NCBI RefSeq assembly: GCF_002163855.1 | Contig: NZ_CP019332.1 | Span: 2,707,145-2,771,144, forward strand | Reading direction: 5' to 3' | Length of the DNA: 64,000 bases | Source of the DNA: Winogradskyella sp. PC-19 | Lineage (GTDB): Bacteria; Bacteroidota; Bacteroidia; Flavobacteriales; Flavobacteriaceae | Shown here: one piece after another, positions 26,527-34,430 of the stretch | Position numbering within the stretch: position 1 is the stretch's first letter | Layout: the number at the start of each line of letters is the position of its first letter | The notes under the pieces: generated by a model | Seen by the model: only the letters and a program-made list of their open reading frames with translations | Told to the model about the DNA's origin: nothing | The model's database searches: none | Position numbers and translations under genes: made by a program

Positions 26527-26625
26527 GTTTTTGAATATACTTTAATAAAACAAAGATAGTTACATATTTATAAACGTTTAATGTTCGTAAAATTGTATAT
26601 GAGTGAGAATTGCTGTTTGTAAAAT

Positions 26626-26694
26626 GTGTATTTCATCGATAAAATAGTGTTTTTTACAGATAAATGTTAAAATTAAGTGTATTTCATCGATAAA
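26626..26694 (+). repeat. Tandem direct repeats upstream of an orphan promoter
   Basis: GTGTATTTCATCGATAAA occurs at 26626-26643 and again at 26677-26694, 51 bp apart. Similarity continues after each copy (AATAGTGTTTTTTA and TAGGGTTTTTA). Each copy centres on the ATCGAT palindrome. They lie 16-100 nt before the promoter at 26710, the place of activator sites; direct-repeat sites five helical turns apart suit a dimeric regulator such as a LytTR protein, but that is a guess. Confidence 0.65.
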
Positions 26695-26709
26695 TAGGGT
26701 TTTTAATCG

Positions 26710-26737
26710 TTGTAATTAAAATACGCTATTATATTTG
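26710..26737 (+). promoter_or_regulatory. Bacteroidota promoter of the orphan unit
   Basis: TTG at 26710-26712 and TATATTTG at 26730-26737 with a 17-nt spacer match the Bacteroidota pattern. The start would be near 26743. There is no plus-strand gene before the terminator at 26848. Confidence 0.65.
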
Positions 26738-26742
26738 TGGTG

Positions 26743-26880
26743 TACTAAATTAGTTTTAGTTCAATGGATTAATTAATTAAATATTTGCATTATGTTGTTG
26801 GCTTTAGAGACCCTGAATCTACTAGCATAAAATCAAAGCAAATTAGGAAAACCGAGATTGAGGGATCTCGGTTTTTCATT
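26743..26880 (+). ncRNA. Candidate small RNA or short-peptide mRNA
   Basis: The 374-nt gap 26527-26900 holds no large gene, yet has a promoter, upstream direct repeats and a terminator on the plus strand, delimiting a transcript of about 138 nt. It includes a 12-codon ORF (26792-26830, MLLALETLNLLA) that ends 18 nt before the terminator stem. Either a small RNA or a tiny Leu-rich peptide is possible. No match to a known family is claimed. Confidence 0.4.
26848..26878. terminator. Bidirectional terminator (orphan unit / alkB)
   Basis: AAAACCGAGAT (26848-26858) pairs with ATCTCGGTTTT (26865-26875) around TGAGGG, and a T-run follows on the plus strand. It lies 22 nt after the alkB stop on the minus strand. 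Confidence 0.8.
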
Positions 26881-26900
26881 TTTATAGACTTTTATAATTA

Positions 26901-27500
26901 TTAATTTATAGTCCTGAATGTTAGATTAATTCGCTCTCCTATTTCTTTTTTTGTTTTTGCTATTTGATGTAACCAATGTTCTTGCATAGCACCTTTCATA
27001 ATTAATAAACTACCGTGTTTAAGTGTAAGCTTATGTCTTTCATTTTTTATTCTTCGGTGTTTAAAATGGAATGGACGTTCTTCGCCAAAAGTAACAGAAG
27101 CAATTACAGGATGTTTACCCAATTCTTTCTCGTTATCTGCATGCCAACCGTTACTGTCATTTCCGTGGCGGTATAGATTTAATAAAACAGTATTAAAATG
27201 AGACTTTGCTAACTCTTCTACTTTATGTTTAATATTTGTAATTTCAGAAGTATAAGGTTCTGGATACATAGTAATACTAGAGTAAGAGTATGGTTTGTTA
27301 TTCTCACTATAAAGCGCTGTTAATCTTGGCTGTTTATAGGTTTTTCCAAATATAGTAATGTCGTCTTCTTGCCAATTTGTATTATGACGGAGCGACTTAA
27401 AATGTGTGTCAGCTTCAGTCTTTGAAAAACAATTTGGTACATAAATAAGATCTGCATCTGGTAAATGAAATTCTTGTTTTTCTTCAGAAAATAAATCCAT
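26901..27500 (-). CDS. alkB: AlkB-type 2-oxoglutarate/Fe(II) dioxygenase
   Basis: A 199-residue AlkB-family enzyme (closer in size to ALKBH2/3-type than to E. coli AlkB) that removes alkyl lesions from DNA or RNA bases. The iron triad is H120 and D122 in GWHADNE, with H178 in WLHQIAKT. The 2-oxoglutarate-binding arginines are in ERINLTFR (190-197). The RHGNDSNGWH and ASVTFGEERPF segments are typical. No Ada or other SOS partner is nearby. It is divergent from the VanX-like gene with only 26 nt between their starts, so their promoters overlap. Confidence 0.93.
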   Translation of the reverse strand: MDLFSEEKQEFHLPDADLIYVPNCFSKTEADTHFKSLRHNTNWQEDDITIFGKTYKQPRLTALYSENNKPYSYSSITMYPEPYTSEITNIKHKVEELAKSHFNTVLLNLYRHGNDSNGWHADNEKELGKHPVIASVTFGEERPFHFKHRRIKNERHKLTLKHGSLLIMKGAMQEHWLHQIAKTKKEIGERINLTFRTIN

Positions 27501-27526
27501 AAATATTTTTATCTAAATTAGCCAAT

Positions 27527-28213
27527 ATGAAGTTTTACAAAAATAGAGTATTTATCCTTTTTGTTGGATTAGTCTTTTTGGCAATGCAGCAAAAAAATGC
27601 GATTCCTGATAGTTTTGTAAAGGTTTCTGATGTAATTTCGGATTTAAATGTTGAGCTTAAATATTATTCAACTCATAATTTTGTTGGCGATACTATAGAT
27701 GGTTATAAATCCAATACGCTTTATCTCACTAAGGCATCTGCAAAGCGCCTAAAATTGGTTCAAGATGAGTTGCAAACGCAAAACTTATGTCTTAAAGTTT
27801 ATGACGGTTATAGACCGCAGCGTGCAGTCAATCATTTTGTGCGTTGGGCACGACAGATTAATGATACTTTAAAAAAGGCTGAATTTTATCCTCATGTAAA
27901 CAAGCGAGATCTATTTAGAGAAGGTTATATAGCTAGTAAATCAGGACACAGTCGCGGTAGTACCGTTGACTTAACAATCACTAATGGAGAAACTGGAATT
28001 CCTTTAGATATGGGAAGCCCTTTTGATTTTTTTGGTGAACAATCTTGGGTTGATTATCCCAATATTACTGAAGAACAAAAGAAAAATCGTCAGCTTTTAC
28101 AGTCAGTAATGATTAAGTATGGCTTTAGAAATTATCCCAAAGAATGGTGGCACTTTACGCTACGAGGAGAACCATTTCCAAGCACTTTTTTTGATTTTGA
28201 GATTGTGGATTAA
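27527..28213 (+). CDS. D-Ala-D-Ala dipeptidase, M15 family (VanX-like)
   Basis: A 228-residue M15D peptidase that hydrolyses D-Ala-D-Ala dipeptide. Zinc ligands H141 and D148 lie in GHSRGSTVDLTI and H209 in KEWWHFTL with catalytic E206; DGYRPQRA (93-100) is the substrate Arg loop. An N-terminal hydrophobic segment (about 7-20) indicates export, pointing to peptidoglycan turnover in the periplasm rather than vancomycin resistance, and no van genes are present. Its stop overlaps the stop of the convergent gene by 3 bases in TTAA. Confidence 0.9.
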   Translation: MKFYKNRVFILFVGLVFLAMQQKNAIPDSFVKVSDVISDLNVELKYYSTHNFVGDTIDGYKSNTLYLTKASAKRLKLVQDELQTQNLCLKVYDGYRPQRAVNHFVRWARQINDTLKKAEFYPHVNKRDLFREGYIASKSGHSRGSTVDLTITNGETGIPLDMGSPFDFFGEQSWVDYPNITEEQKKNRQLLQSVMIKYGFRNYPKEWWHFTLRGEPFPSTFFDFEIVD

Positions 28214-29193
28214 TCTTTATAAACATGTAGGTCTATACCAATACCGTAATTGTTAAGTCCTTTTTTAAATAACGAAGACTTTAAGCCATTTCCTTGTTTG
28301 AAAACTTGCCAGTTATTACCATTAATAAACACGCGTTTCACAAAAGTTTTGTGACCTTCGATTTCGTCTGTAAAAGGTAAAAGTGGTCTAAAATTAGTAG
28401 GTATTTTGACAATACCATCTCGACCCTTTATTTCTTTATATTTTTTGTTTGGCAATAGTTTGCCATTTTTATCTGTATAGCCTAAGACTTGTATCGAAAT
28501 AAAAATACCATTTTCTGGCATTAATATGTCTTGTTCGGTGATGTCTAATTCATGATAATCGCCATCTTTTTCTGTAGTTCTAAAAACAATAGTTTCGGTG
28601 TTCAGATTTTTACCAGGCTTACCATTAACACTTTCATATATGTTTACTTTAAACAAAGTTGAGAATCTTTTTTTATCCTTATTAGAACGTTTACGTTTTT
28701 TCCAATCTTTAGACTCTAAAGCAATCGGGAATTTTACCTTTGCTATGCGTTTTTGTTTGCTATCATTGTTAGAAAAAAACACAGCGATTTCCGACTCAAT
28801 TGTAGGTAGCCAACAATTGTAGTAATCATCGTCGAGAAAAGGCTTTATAGACTCAGTTTTATATTTTTTGTTCCTATTTACTCTAACTCCAATTATGATT
28901 TCATCGAGCTGGTCAGCTTGTGGTTGTAAGTATAACTGAGGTTTTATATCAGTCGAAGCAATAGCTAAATCTTTAAATCCCAAAGCCGAAATAAAAAGCG
29001 AGTCGATATCAGGATATAATTTTTTTGTAAATAAAAAAGTACCTGCGTCATCGGCAACAATGCCATTACCATTTCCGAAAGAAATAGAAGCATAAGATAC
29101 TTCTAGTTTAGATTCTGAATCTATAATTGAAATTTGAGATTCGGCTTTTAAAACAAACACAAGGCAAATAATAAGGCTAAGTCTTTTCAGCAT
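28210..29193 (-). CDS. Secreted carboxypeptidase-like regulatory domain protein
   Basis: A 327-residue protein with a signal peptide (about 1-19) and an N-terminal CarboxypepD_reg-like beta-sandwich (about 20-95), including the DAGTFLF and SALGFKDLAI strands common to this Bacteroidota family. The rest (about 100-327) is beta-rich and I do not recognise it. Envelope location is likely. It ends in a 4-nt overlap (TTAA, 28210-28213) with the convergent peptidase gene. Confidence 0.75.
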   Translation of the reverse strand: MLKRLSLIICLVFVLKAESQISIIDSESKLEVSYASISFGNGNGIVADDAGTFLFTKKLYPDIDSLFISALGFKDLAIASTDIKPQLYLQPQADQLDEIIIGVRVNRNKKYKTESIKPFLDDDYYNCWLPTIESEIAVFFSNNDSKQKRIAKVKFPIALESKDWKKRKRSNKDKKRFSTLFKVNIYESVNGKPGKNLNTETIVFRTTEKDGDYHELDITEQDILMPENGIFISIQVLGYTDKNGKLLPNKKYKEIKGRDGIVKIPTNFRPLLPFTDEIEGHKTFVKRVFINGNNWQVFKQGNGLKSSLFKKGLNNYGIGIDLHVYKD

Positions 29194-29220
29194 GAATTAA
29201 AGATACATTTTTTGCGATAT

Positions 29221-29258
29221 AAAAAAAGCCGTTATCAATAATTATGATAACGGCTTTT
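29221..29258 (-). terminator. Terminator of the DUF6249 gene
   Basis: AAAAGCCGTTATCA (29224-29237) and TGATAACGGCTTTT (29245-29258) form a perfect stem, with a T-run on the minus strand. It sits 18 nt after the stop of the DUF6249 gene. Confidence 0.85.
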
Positions 29259-29276
29259 AATTAGGTTGATTGATTG

Positions 29277-29648
29277 TTAATTGTCTAAGTCTTTTTTGGT
29301 TTGTGTGTAACCGACGTAAAGTCCAACACCAGCCATAAAAAATATCACGGCTGCCATAGCGCCTTCTTCCAGCTCAGTATAAGTATCAATAATTGCTGCG
29401 ATGAATGTGCCTAAGCCAATACCCATTAAAAGAAATGCAAAGTTGATGACGACAACTTTCCAAGAAGAACCTCTTTTACCAATATTAAAAATACTAGCGT
29501 CTGCTCCTTTTTCTATAAGTGCTAAGCGTTCTTTGTTACGTGTAGAGAAATACAAGTAAATAATTCCAAAAACGACGAGGAAAAAACTAATAGGTATTAA
29601 TAATTCTGCGGCGTCGTCTGATGTGCTCATAAGTAAACTGGTTGTCAT
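29277..29648 (-). CDS. DUF6249-like three-span membrane protein
   Basis: A 123-residue inner-membrane protein with helices at about 15-33, 65-85 and 96-112. The cytoplasmic loop TRNKERLALIEKGADASIFN after the first helix is a marker of a Bacteroidota family (DUF6249) adjacent to ECF sigma genes. The second Met (residue 7) is an alternative start. It is divergent from the ECF sigma gene at 29781, and a matching ECF-type promoter (TGTAACC, 16 nt, CGTC) faces it, so it probably belongs to that sigma factor's regulon and may act as its membrane partner. Confidence 0.75.
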   Translation of the reverse strand: MTTSLLMSTSDDAAELLIPISFFLVVFGIIYLYFSTRNKERLALIEKGADASIFNIGKRGSSWKVVVINFAFLLMGIGLGTFIAAIIDTYTELEEGAMAAVIFFMAGVGLYVGYTQTKKDLDN

Positions 29649-29694
29649 AATGTTTGTTTTTTAATTGATTAATTTTAATGCGTTCATAGCTTAT

Positions 29695-29721
29695 GACGAT
29701 AGCTTTGAGATTTAGGTTACA
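29695..29721 (-). promoter_or_regulatory. ECF-type promoter facing the DUF6249 gene
   Basis: On the minus strand TGTAACC (29721-29715), a 16-nt spacer and CGTC (29698-29695) form an ECF-type -35/-10 pair. It mirrors the promoter at 29744-29770. Confidence 0.6.
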
Positions 29722-29743
29722 AAAATTTTATTTTTTTTATTTC

Positions 29744-29770
29744 TGTAACCTAAATCAAGTATAAGTCGTC
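29744..29770 (+). promoter_or_regulatory. ECF-type promoter of the sigma factor gene
   Basis: TGTAACC (29744-29750), a 16-nt spacer and CGTC (29767-29770), 10 nt before the sigma gene ATG. The -35 element sits in a perfect 13-bp inverted repeat with 29709-29721. Positive autoregulation is inferred. Confidence 0.6.
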
Positions 29771-29780
29771 TTAGAATAAA

Positions 29781-30359
29781 ATGGCCACTAACGACAATCA
29801 ACTAATAACACGTGTCTTGGATGGAGACCATCATGCCTATGGGCAATTGGTTAACCGATACAAGGACTTGGTCTTTACTTTAGCTTTACGTATGTTAAAG
29901 CATAGAGAAGAAGCAGAGGAAGTAGCGCAAGATGCATTTATAAAGGTTTACAGGTCGTTAGATAAGTTTAAGGGCGATTCAAAGTTCTCGACATGGATAT
30001 ATAAGGTTACTTATAATACCTGTTTAGACAATATAAAAAAGAATAAGAAATACCTAAATAACGTGCCTATCGATGATTTTACATTTAATAAGCTAGAAAC
30101 CATTGATAACGCTTTAGAAGGAATGATCAAAGCAGAGAAAACAGCGGTGATTAAACAAAGTATTAATATGTTGCCGTCTGAGGACAGCTATATTTTAACA
30201 CTATATTATTTTGAAGAATTATCTTTAGAAGAAATGACAAAAATAATTGACGCTTCGTCAAATACAATAAAAGTGAAACTCTTTAGAGCTCGAAAAAAAT
30301 TAGCCGTAATTTTAGAAAAGCATTTAAAGACCGAAAATATGAGTAGTTATGGAAGATAG
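29781..30359 (+). CDS. ECF RNA polymerase sigma factor (RpoE-like)
   Basis: A 192-residue ECF sigma factor. Region 2 (about 22-90) includes FTLALRMLKHREEAEEVAQD and FKGDSKFSTWIYKVTYNTC for -10 recognition; region 4 (about 130-180) has ILTLYYFEELSLEEMTKI followed by the HTH SSNTIKVKLFRARKKL. Its last 11 nt overlap the next gene, a membrane protein that is the likely anti-sigma. The matched divergent promoters upstream suggest that it drives itself and the DUF6249 gene. Confidence 0.93.
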   Translation: MATNDNQLITRVLDGDHHAYGQLVNRYKDLVFTLALRMLKHREEAEEVAQDAFIKVYRSLDKFKGDSKFSTWIYKVTYNTCLDNIKKNKKYLNNVPIDDFTFNKLETIDNALEGMIKAEKTAVIKQSINMLPSEDSYILTLYYFEELSLEEMTKIIDASSNTIKVKLFRARKKLAVILEKHLKTENMSSYGR

Positions 30360-30747
30360 AAAGTTGGAAGCATTTGTAGATAAGGTGATGTCAAATGATA
30401 CGTTAGAAAAACCACCTATGAGTTTTACTAATGAGGTCTTAGGGAAGTTAGATATTAAGTCTAAGTCAATTACTTACGAACCATTAATTTCTAAATGGGT
30501 TTGGATTATTTTAGGTATATCGTTATCATTAATTGTAGCTTACGCCTTATTTAACCATGAAGGCTCAGATACTAGCTCAAGATTATCAGAGTTTTTGAGT
30601 TTTTCAAAAATTGAATTTAAGCCATTACAGGACATAGACTTTAATGTTTCTAAAACCTTAATTTATTCTGTAGTTGCTTTTTCTATAATGATTGGATTAC
30701 AAGTACCTCTATTAAAATCTTATTTTAATAGACGTTTACAATTTTAG
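30349..30747 (+). CDS. Membrane protein, probable anti-sigma partner
   Basis: A 132-residue protein overlapping the ECF sigma gene by 11 nt. The first 48 residues are soluble and charged (MEDRKLEAFVDKVMSNDTLE), suited to bind sigma; two helices follow (about 50-66 and 102-120). There is no zinc-binding HxxxCxxC motif, so it is not a ZAS-type anti-sigma. Assignment rests on gene order and topology only. Confidence 0.65.
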   Translation: MEDRKLEAFVDKVMSNDTLEKPPMSFTNEVLGKLDIKSKSITYEPLISKWVWIILGISLSLIVAYALFNHEGSDTSSRLSEFLSFSKIEFKPLQDIDFNVSKTLIYSVVAFSIMIGLQVPLLKSYFNRRLQF

Positions 30748-32069
30748 TTTGGGTAAAACCAGAACGGAATTCTAGAAACATATATTTCTGATGTATCTTT
30801 ATTCCTAGTAATTTGTTTTCGGGTAATATTCATTAGATGTTTACCTTCTGGTAGATTTTTAATATTGATATAAGTTTCAAAACCTTTTTGACGTTTCTTA
30901 TTTTTTGCTAATATAAATTCACTTTCATACAGAGTTGTATCAATTTTTACACGATATACTTCGTTTAATGTTTTCATGTATTCACGCTCTAAACTATCCA
31001 CTCTAGTAAATAAATAGTTGTCATTTGTAAAACTCATTTGTGAGGTTAAGCCGCGTTTATCTTTTTCTGGTTTTAATCCTTGGTTGAATGAGAAAATATC
31101 GTCTTCTATGACGTCTCTATAAACCATAAAAATTTTAAGGTATCTATCTGTTATTACTTTTGAAGGTAATGATGCACGTTTTATAAAATCTTTATCTTCG
31201 ATTGATAAATCTTCGTAGTTTGAAGAATTACCAATTATTGAATTAGAACTATAATTACGATTAAAGTAGTTCGAATTCATATTTGTAAAAGATGAGCTAA
31301 AAAGTATTAATATATATGCGGGTAGTAATGCTAGTATAATGCGTTTTCCAAACTTGTTATCCAAAAAATTATAGACAATTGGGCGATATAAAAACGAAAG
31401 TGTTACAAAACTAAACACCCAATAAAAAGGGAAATATATTTTGCTTAACCACTGTTTCTTCTTTAACCAACCTTGAGTAGCAAAGTCTATAAAAGTTAAA
31501 ATCATTCCAAAAGCTATAAAAACAATCAAGGGAATGCCTATTATTTTTGCAATTGTGCCACCAAATACCTCTCCATTAAGAAAGATGCGGATAATAGCCA
31601 TAATACAAATTATGGTAAAAGCTAGTGCTAAAACATAGAAAATTAATAAAAATGAAATAGCAAAAATAATACTACAGTAAGTCTCTAGTTTTGAAATGTA
31701 TTTGTCAAAAGAGCCAACTTTATTTTTAAGATGTTTAGTGAATTTTGGGCTGTATTTTAAATATTCATAATCTATATCCCCAGAAACATAACGCAACCCT
31801 AAAGCACCTATCCATAAACCTCTTAAAACAACATGGAGCAATAAATTAAATAATAAAATCAAACAAGAGATATAGCCAATCATTAATATGGCAAACGCAT
31901 ATGGATTATCGTTAATCTGTGTTTCGGTGAGCAGGACTTGAAACTTTGGATAAGCAGAAAATAAACCAAATATTGCAAAACCAGAAATTAGTAATTCTAA
32001 CTGCCAGCTTTCTTCTTGTAGTCTTTGCAGTAGCTTTTTAAAAGCAGGATTATTGTAGTCGTTGCTCAT
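30744..32069 (-). CDS. Multi-span membrane protein, unknown function
   Basis: A 441-residue integral membrane protein with about six helices in residues 20-275 and a soluble C-terminal part (about 275-441). It opens MSNDYNNPAFKKLLQRLQEE and contains LLISGFAIFGLFSAYPKF. I do not recognise the family. It is convergent with the previous gene (4-nt overlap, TTAG) and divergent from the second ECF sigma gene (121 nt gap). Confidence 0.75.
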   Translation of the reverse strand: MSNDYNNPAFKKLLQRLQEESWQLELLISGFAIFGLFSAYPKFQVLLTETQINDNPYAFAILMIGYISCLILLFNLLLHVVLRGLWIGALGLRYVSGDIDYEYLKYSPKFTKHLKNKVGSFDKYISKLETYCSIIFAISFLLIFYVLALAFTIICIMAIIRIFLNGEVFGGTIAKIIGIPLIVFIAFGMILTFIDFATQGWLKKKQWLSKIYFPFYWVFSFVTLSFLYRPIVYNFLDNKFGKRIILALLPAYILILFSSSFTNMNSNYFNRNYSSNSIIGNSSNYEDLSIEDKDFIKRASLPSKVITDRYLKIFMVYRDVIEDDIFSFNQGLKPEKDKRGLTSQMSFTNDNYLFTRVDSLEREYMKTLNEVYRVKIDTTLYESEFILAKNKKRQKGFETYINIKNLPEGKHLMNITRKQITRNKDTSEIYVSRIPFWFYPN

Positions 32070-32136
32070 TTGTAAAGGTATATTAGATCTTAAATTTAGT
32101 AATATTGAAATTAAAAATAGATTTTTTTAATCATTT

Positions 32137-32162
32137 TGAAACCTTCAAGAATTTTTCACGTT
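32137..32162 (+). promoter_or_regulatory. Possible ECF promoter of the second sigma locus
   Basis: TGAAACC (32137-32143), a 15-nt spacer and CGTT (32159-32162), 28 nt before the sigma gene. It resembles ECF promoters with an AAC core in the -35 element and CGT at -10; autoregulation is a guess. Confidence 0.4.
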
Positions 32163-32190
32163 TTTATAAGTAGACAAGCTAACCAAACTA

Positions 32191-32739
32191 ATGCAAAATA
32201 AAGTCAATCAATTAATTAAAAAATGTAAGCGCGGTAATCAAGTAGCCCAAATGCAGATTTATGATAGTTATTGTAATGCAATGTATAATGTGGCTTTACG
32301 GTATTTAAAAAACGAAGAAGACGCTAAGGATGTTATGCAAGAAGGGTTTTTAAAAGCGTTTTTAAATATTGAATACTATGAAGAAACTGCAACATTTGGG
32401 AGTTGGTTAAAGCGAATAATTATCAATAAATGTATCGATATGATACGGAAACATCAATTTGATACCAAATCCTTAGAAAACGAAAATTTGCACATTGTAG
32501 ATGACAATGATTGGCAATTTGAATCTTCAATAACAAAAGAACAAATTGTAAAAACGATAAAACAATTACCAGAAAAATACAGATTGGTCATTACGCTTTA
32601 CCTAATAGAAGGTTATGACCACGAAGAGATATCGCAAATACTAGATATCGCCATAAAAACATCAAGAACACAATTGCGTCGAGCAAAATTACAATTACAA
32701 GAGCAATTAAAAACACAATACAATGAAGCGAGATATTAG
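32191..32739 (+). CDS. ECF RNA polymerase sigma factor
   Basis: A 182-residue ECF sigma factor. Region 2 (about 12-78) contains YNVALRYLKNEEDAKDVMQE and TFGSWLKRIIINKCIDMIRK; region 4 (about 115-170) contains LPEKYRLVITLYLIEGYDHE and the HTH KTSRTQLRRAKLQLQE. Its end overlaps the start of the next gene by 17 nt, which fits a sigma/anti-sigma pair. Four genes run together to 35078. Confidence 0.93.
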   Translation: MQNKVNQLIKKCKRGNQVAQMQIYDSYCNAMYNVALRYLKNEEDAKDVMQEGFLKAFLNIEYYEETATFGSWLKRIIINKCIDMIRKHQFDTKSLENENLHIVDDNDWQFESSITKEQIVKTIKQLPEKYRLVITLYLIEGYDHEEISQILDIAIKTSRTQLRRAKLQLQEQLKTQYNEARY

Positions 32740-33247
32740 AGAGTTATTTGAAAAAGAAGATTTGGAAGCAACGCAGAGCCTAGCAAAAAATCACCGTAAA
32801 GAATTTTTACAAAAATTAGAATCTGAAGCATCTAATAAATCTCTCAAACCTAAAAATCTAATTTTAAAAATCGCAGCCATATTTATAATCGCATTAATGG
32901 TTGGATATTTCGTAATTAATAAAGACGAAGCTGAAGAAATCTCACCATTAGTCGCGCAAATTGAGGCAGTAGAAATGGAATATCTAGAAAGTATTCAGGC
33001 TGAGTGGATAAACTTCATTAAGCTTACTGATGATGAAAATTTGGTAAAACGCTACGAAAAAAGACTCAACGATTTAGATTATGATTATCAAGTAACTTCA
33101 GAAAACTTTAAAAAAGACCCTAATAATATTCTAGTAGTAGAGAGCTTAATAACCAATCTTCAAACAAGATTGCAATTACTCAAAGACATACAGAAGCATA
33201 TCAAGATATTAAATCAAAAAAACGAACAAAATGAGAATACTATTTAA
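32723..33247 (+). CDS. Single-span protein, probable anti-sigma factor
   Basis: A 174-residue protein overlapping the sigma gene by 17 nt. The N-terminal cytoplasmic part (1-47) is charged, one membrane helix lies at about 49-66, and the periplasmic part (about 70-174) is helical and coiled-coil-like (VAQIEAVEMEYLESIQAEWI). No zinc motif is seen. Anti-sigma function is inferred from order and topology. Confidence 0.7.
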   Translation: MKRDIRELFEKEDLEATQSLAKNHRKEFLQKLESEASNKSLKPKNLILKIAAIFIIALMVGYFVINKDEAEEISPLVAQIEAVEMEYLESIQAEWINFIKLTDDENLVKRYEKRLNDLDYDYQVTSENFKKDPNNILVVESLITNLQTRLQLLKDIQKHIKILNQKNEQNENTI

Positions 33248-34427
33248 AATGGCTTTACTGATGCTCATCACATCTGTAAACTTAAATGCACAAGATTTTA
33301 GAAAAATAAGTTCTAAATCTATACCTGCGACAAAGGATATGAGTGTCATATTTAACTTAAAGAATACTACCGTTAGGATTGAGGAGTCTACTGACGGTAA
33401 AATTCATTACAATTATTCAATGGAATTTACTGGCTACACAAAAAAACAAATAGCCGAAACATTAAAAAAAGTAACTATAAAAACAGCTCATTCTAAAAAC
33501 CATATGACTTTAGAAGTAGATAGTGATAAGGTGATACAGTTACTTAACTATTCAGTAGATGATGTTGATGAGTTGATGTTTAGACCAAAAAAATCGAGCT
33601 ATTTCAACAAGAGTTCAAGCGATACTATTGTTAGAGTGTCTAAAGATTCCATGTTACAAGCGGTTCGTCGAAATAGAAATTCCAATCCTAAGCAGTTTCT
33701 GCAGCAGTTTACTTTTTTCAAAGGAAATGACAGAAATAACATGTTCAATGAAGTAAGTAGTAAACGTGTTGATATTATGAAGAGTAAATTTGTAATAAAA
33801 ATTCCACCGTTTATTAAGCTAAATATTAATGCAGATAATTCTAATATCTACTTTAATGGAGAAATTCAGAATGAGTTATCTATAAACCAAACTAAAGGAA
33901 AGCTTAAAGTTGAAGAACTTAGAAATGCTTACAATAATATTATTTTGAATAATGTACTTTCTTTTGAGGCTCAAAATATAGTTGGTGGTAATTACAAACT
34001 TAAGAGCTTATATCATTCTAATATAGTAGCAATATCTAGTGTAAAAGTAGAATCAGAATTCTCTAAAATTAAGTTTGGAGAAATAGGAAGAGCTACAACT
34101 ATCACAGATTTTAATAGCGAATATTGGTTTTACAATTGGTCTAATGATTTTGAGCGTTTCAATTTGTATTCAGAATATTCTAAAATTCACCTTTTTTATC
34201 CAAAAGCTAACCATAGTCTAAGTGCTATAGGAAACAATACCAAAATGTTGTTGGGTAATGGTGATTTTGAAGTCGAAATGCAACCAACACGCAACGGTGA
34301 AAAATTTACAATGATGACAAAAGGTGCCAAAGACGAAACCAAGCCAGTTAATGAAATCTATTTCGATATTGTACATGGCATCATCTTCACTCACGAGGAT
34401 TCGATCAAACAAATAAATAAAGACTAA
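33231..34427 (+). CDS. Secreted protein of the ECF operon, unknown function
   Basis: A 398-residue protein with a signal peptide (1-21, ...VNLNAQD). The rest alternates beta strands, and the C-terminal half (about 180-370) reads like a beta-helix or adhesin-type domain similar to DUF4097/DUF2807 proteins (LNINADNSNIYFNGEI, LSINQTKGKLKVEEL). It overlaps the anti-sigma gene by 17 nt. An envelope target or sensor of the sigma system is likely but unproven. Confidence 0.7.
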   Translation: MRILFKMALLMLITSVNLNAQDFRKISSKSIPATKDMSVIFNLKNTTVRIEESTDGKIHYNYSMEFTGYTKKQIAETLKKVTIKTAHSKNHMTLEVDSDKVIQLLNYSVDDVDELMFRPKKSSYFNKSSSDTIVRVSKDSMLQAVRRNRNSNPKQFLQQFTFFKGNDRNNMFNEVSSKRVDIMKSKFVIKIPPFIKLNINADNSNIYFNGEIQNELSINQTKGKLKVEELRNAYNNIILNNVLSFEAQNIVGGNYKLKSLYHSNIVAISSVKVESEFSKIKFGEIGRATTITDFNSEYWFYNWSNDFERFNLYSEYSKIHLFYPKANHSLSAIGNNTKMLLGNGDFEVEMQPTRNGEKFTMMTKGAKDETKPVNEIYFDIVHGIIFTHEDSIKQINKD

Positions 34428-34430
34428 ATC

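Noticed and set aside
27527-28213. VanX-like peptidase as vancomycin resistance
   Set aside because: It has an export signal and no vanH/vanA or vanRS neighbours, so a peptidoglycan turnover role is more likely.
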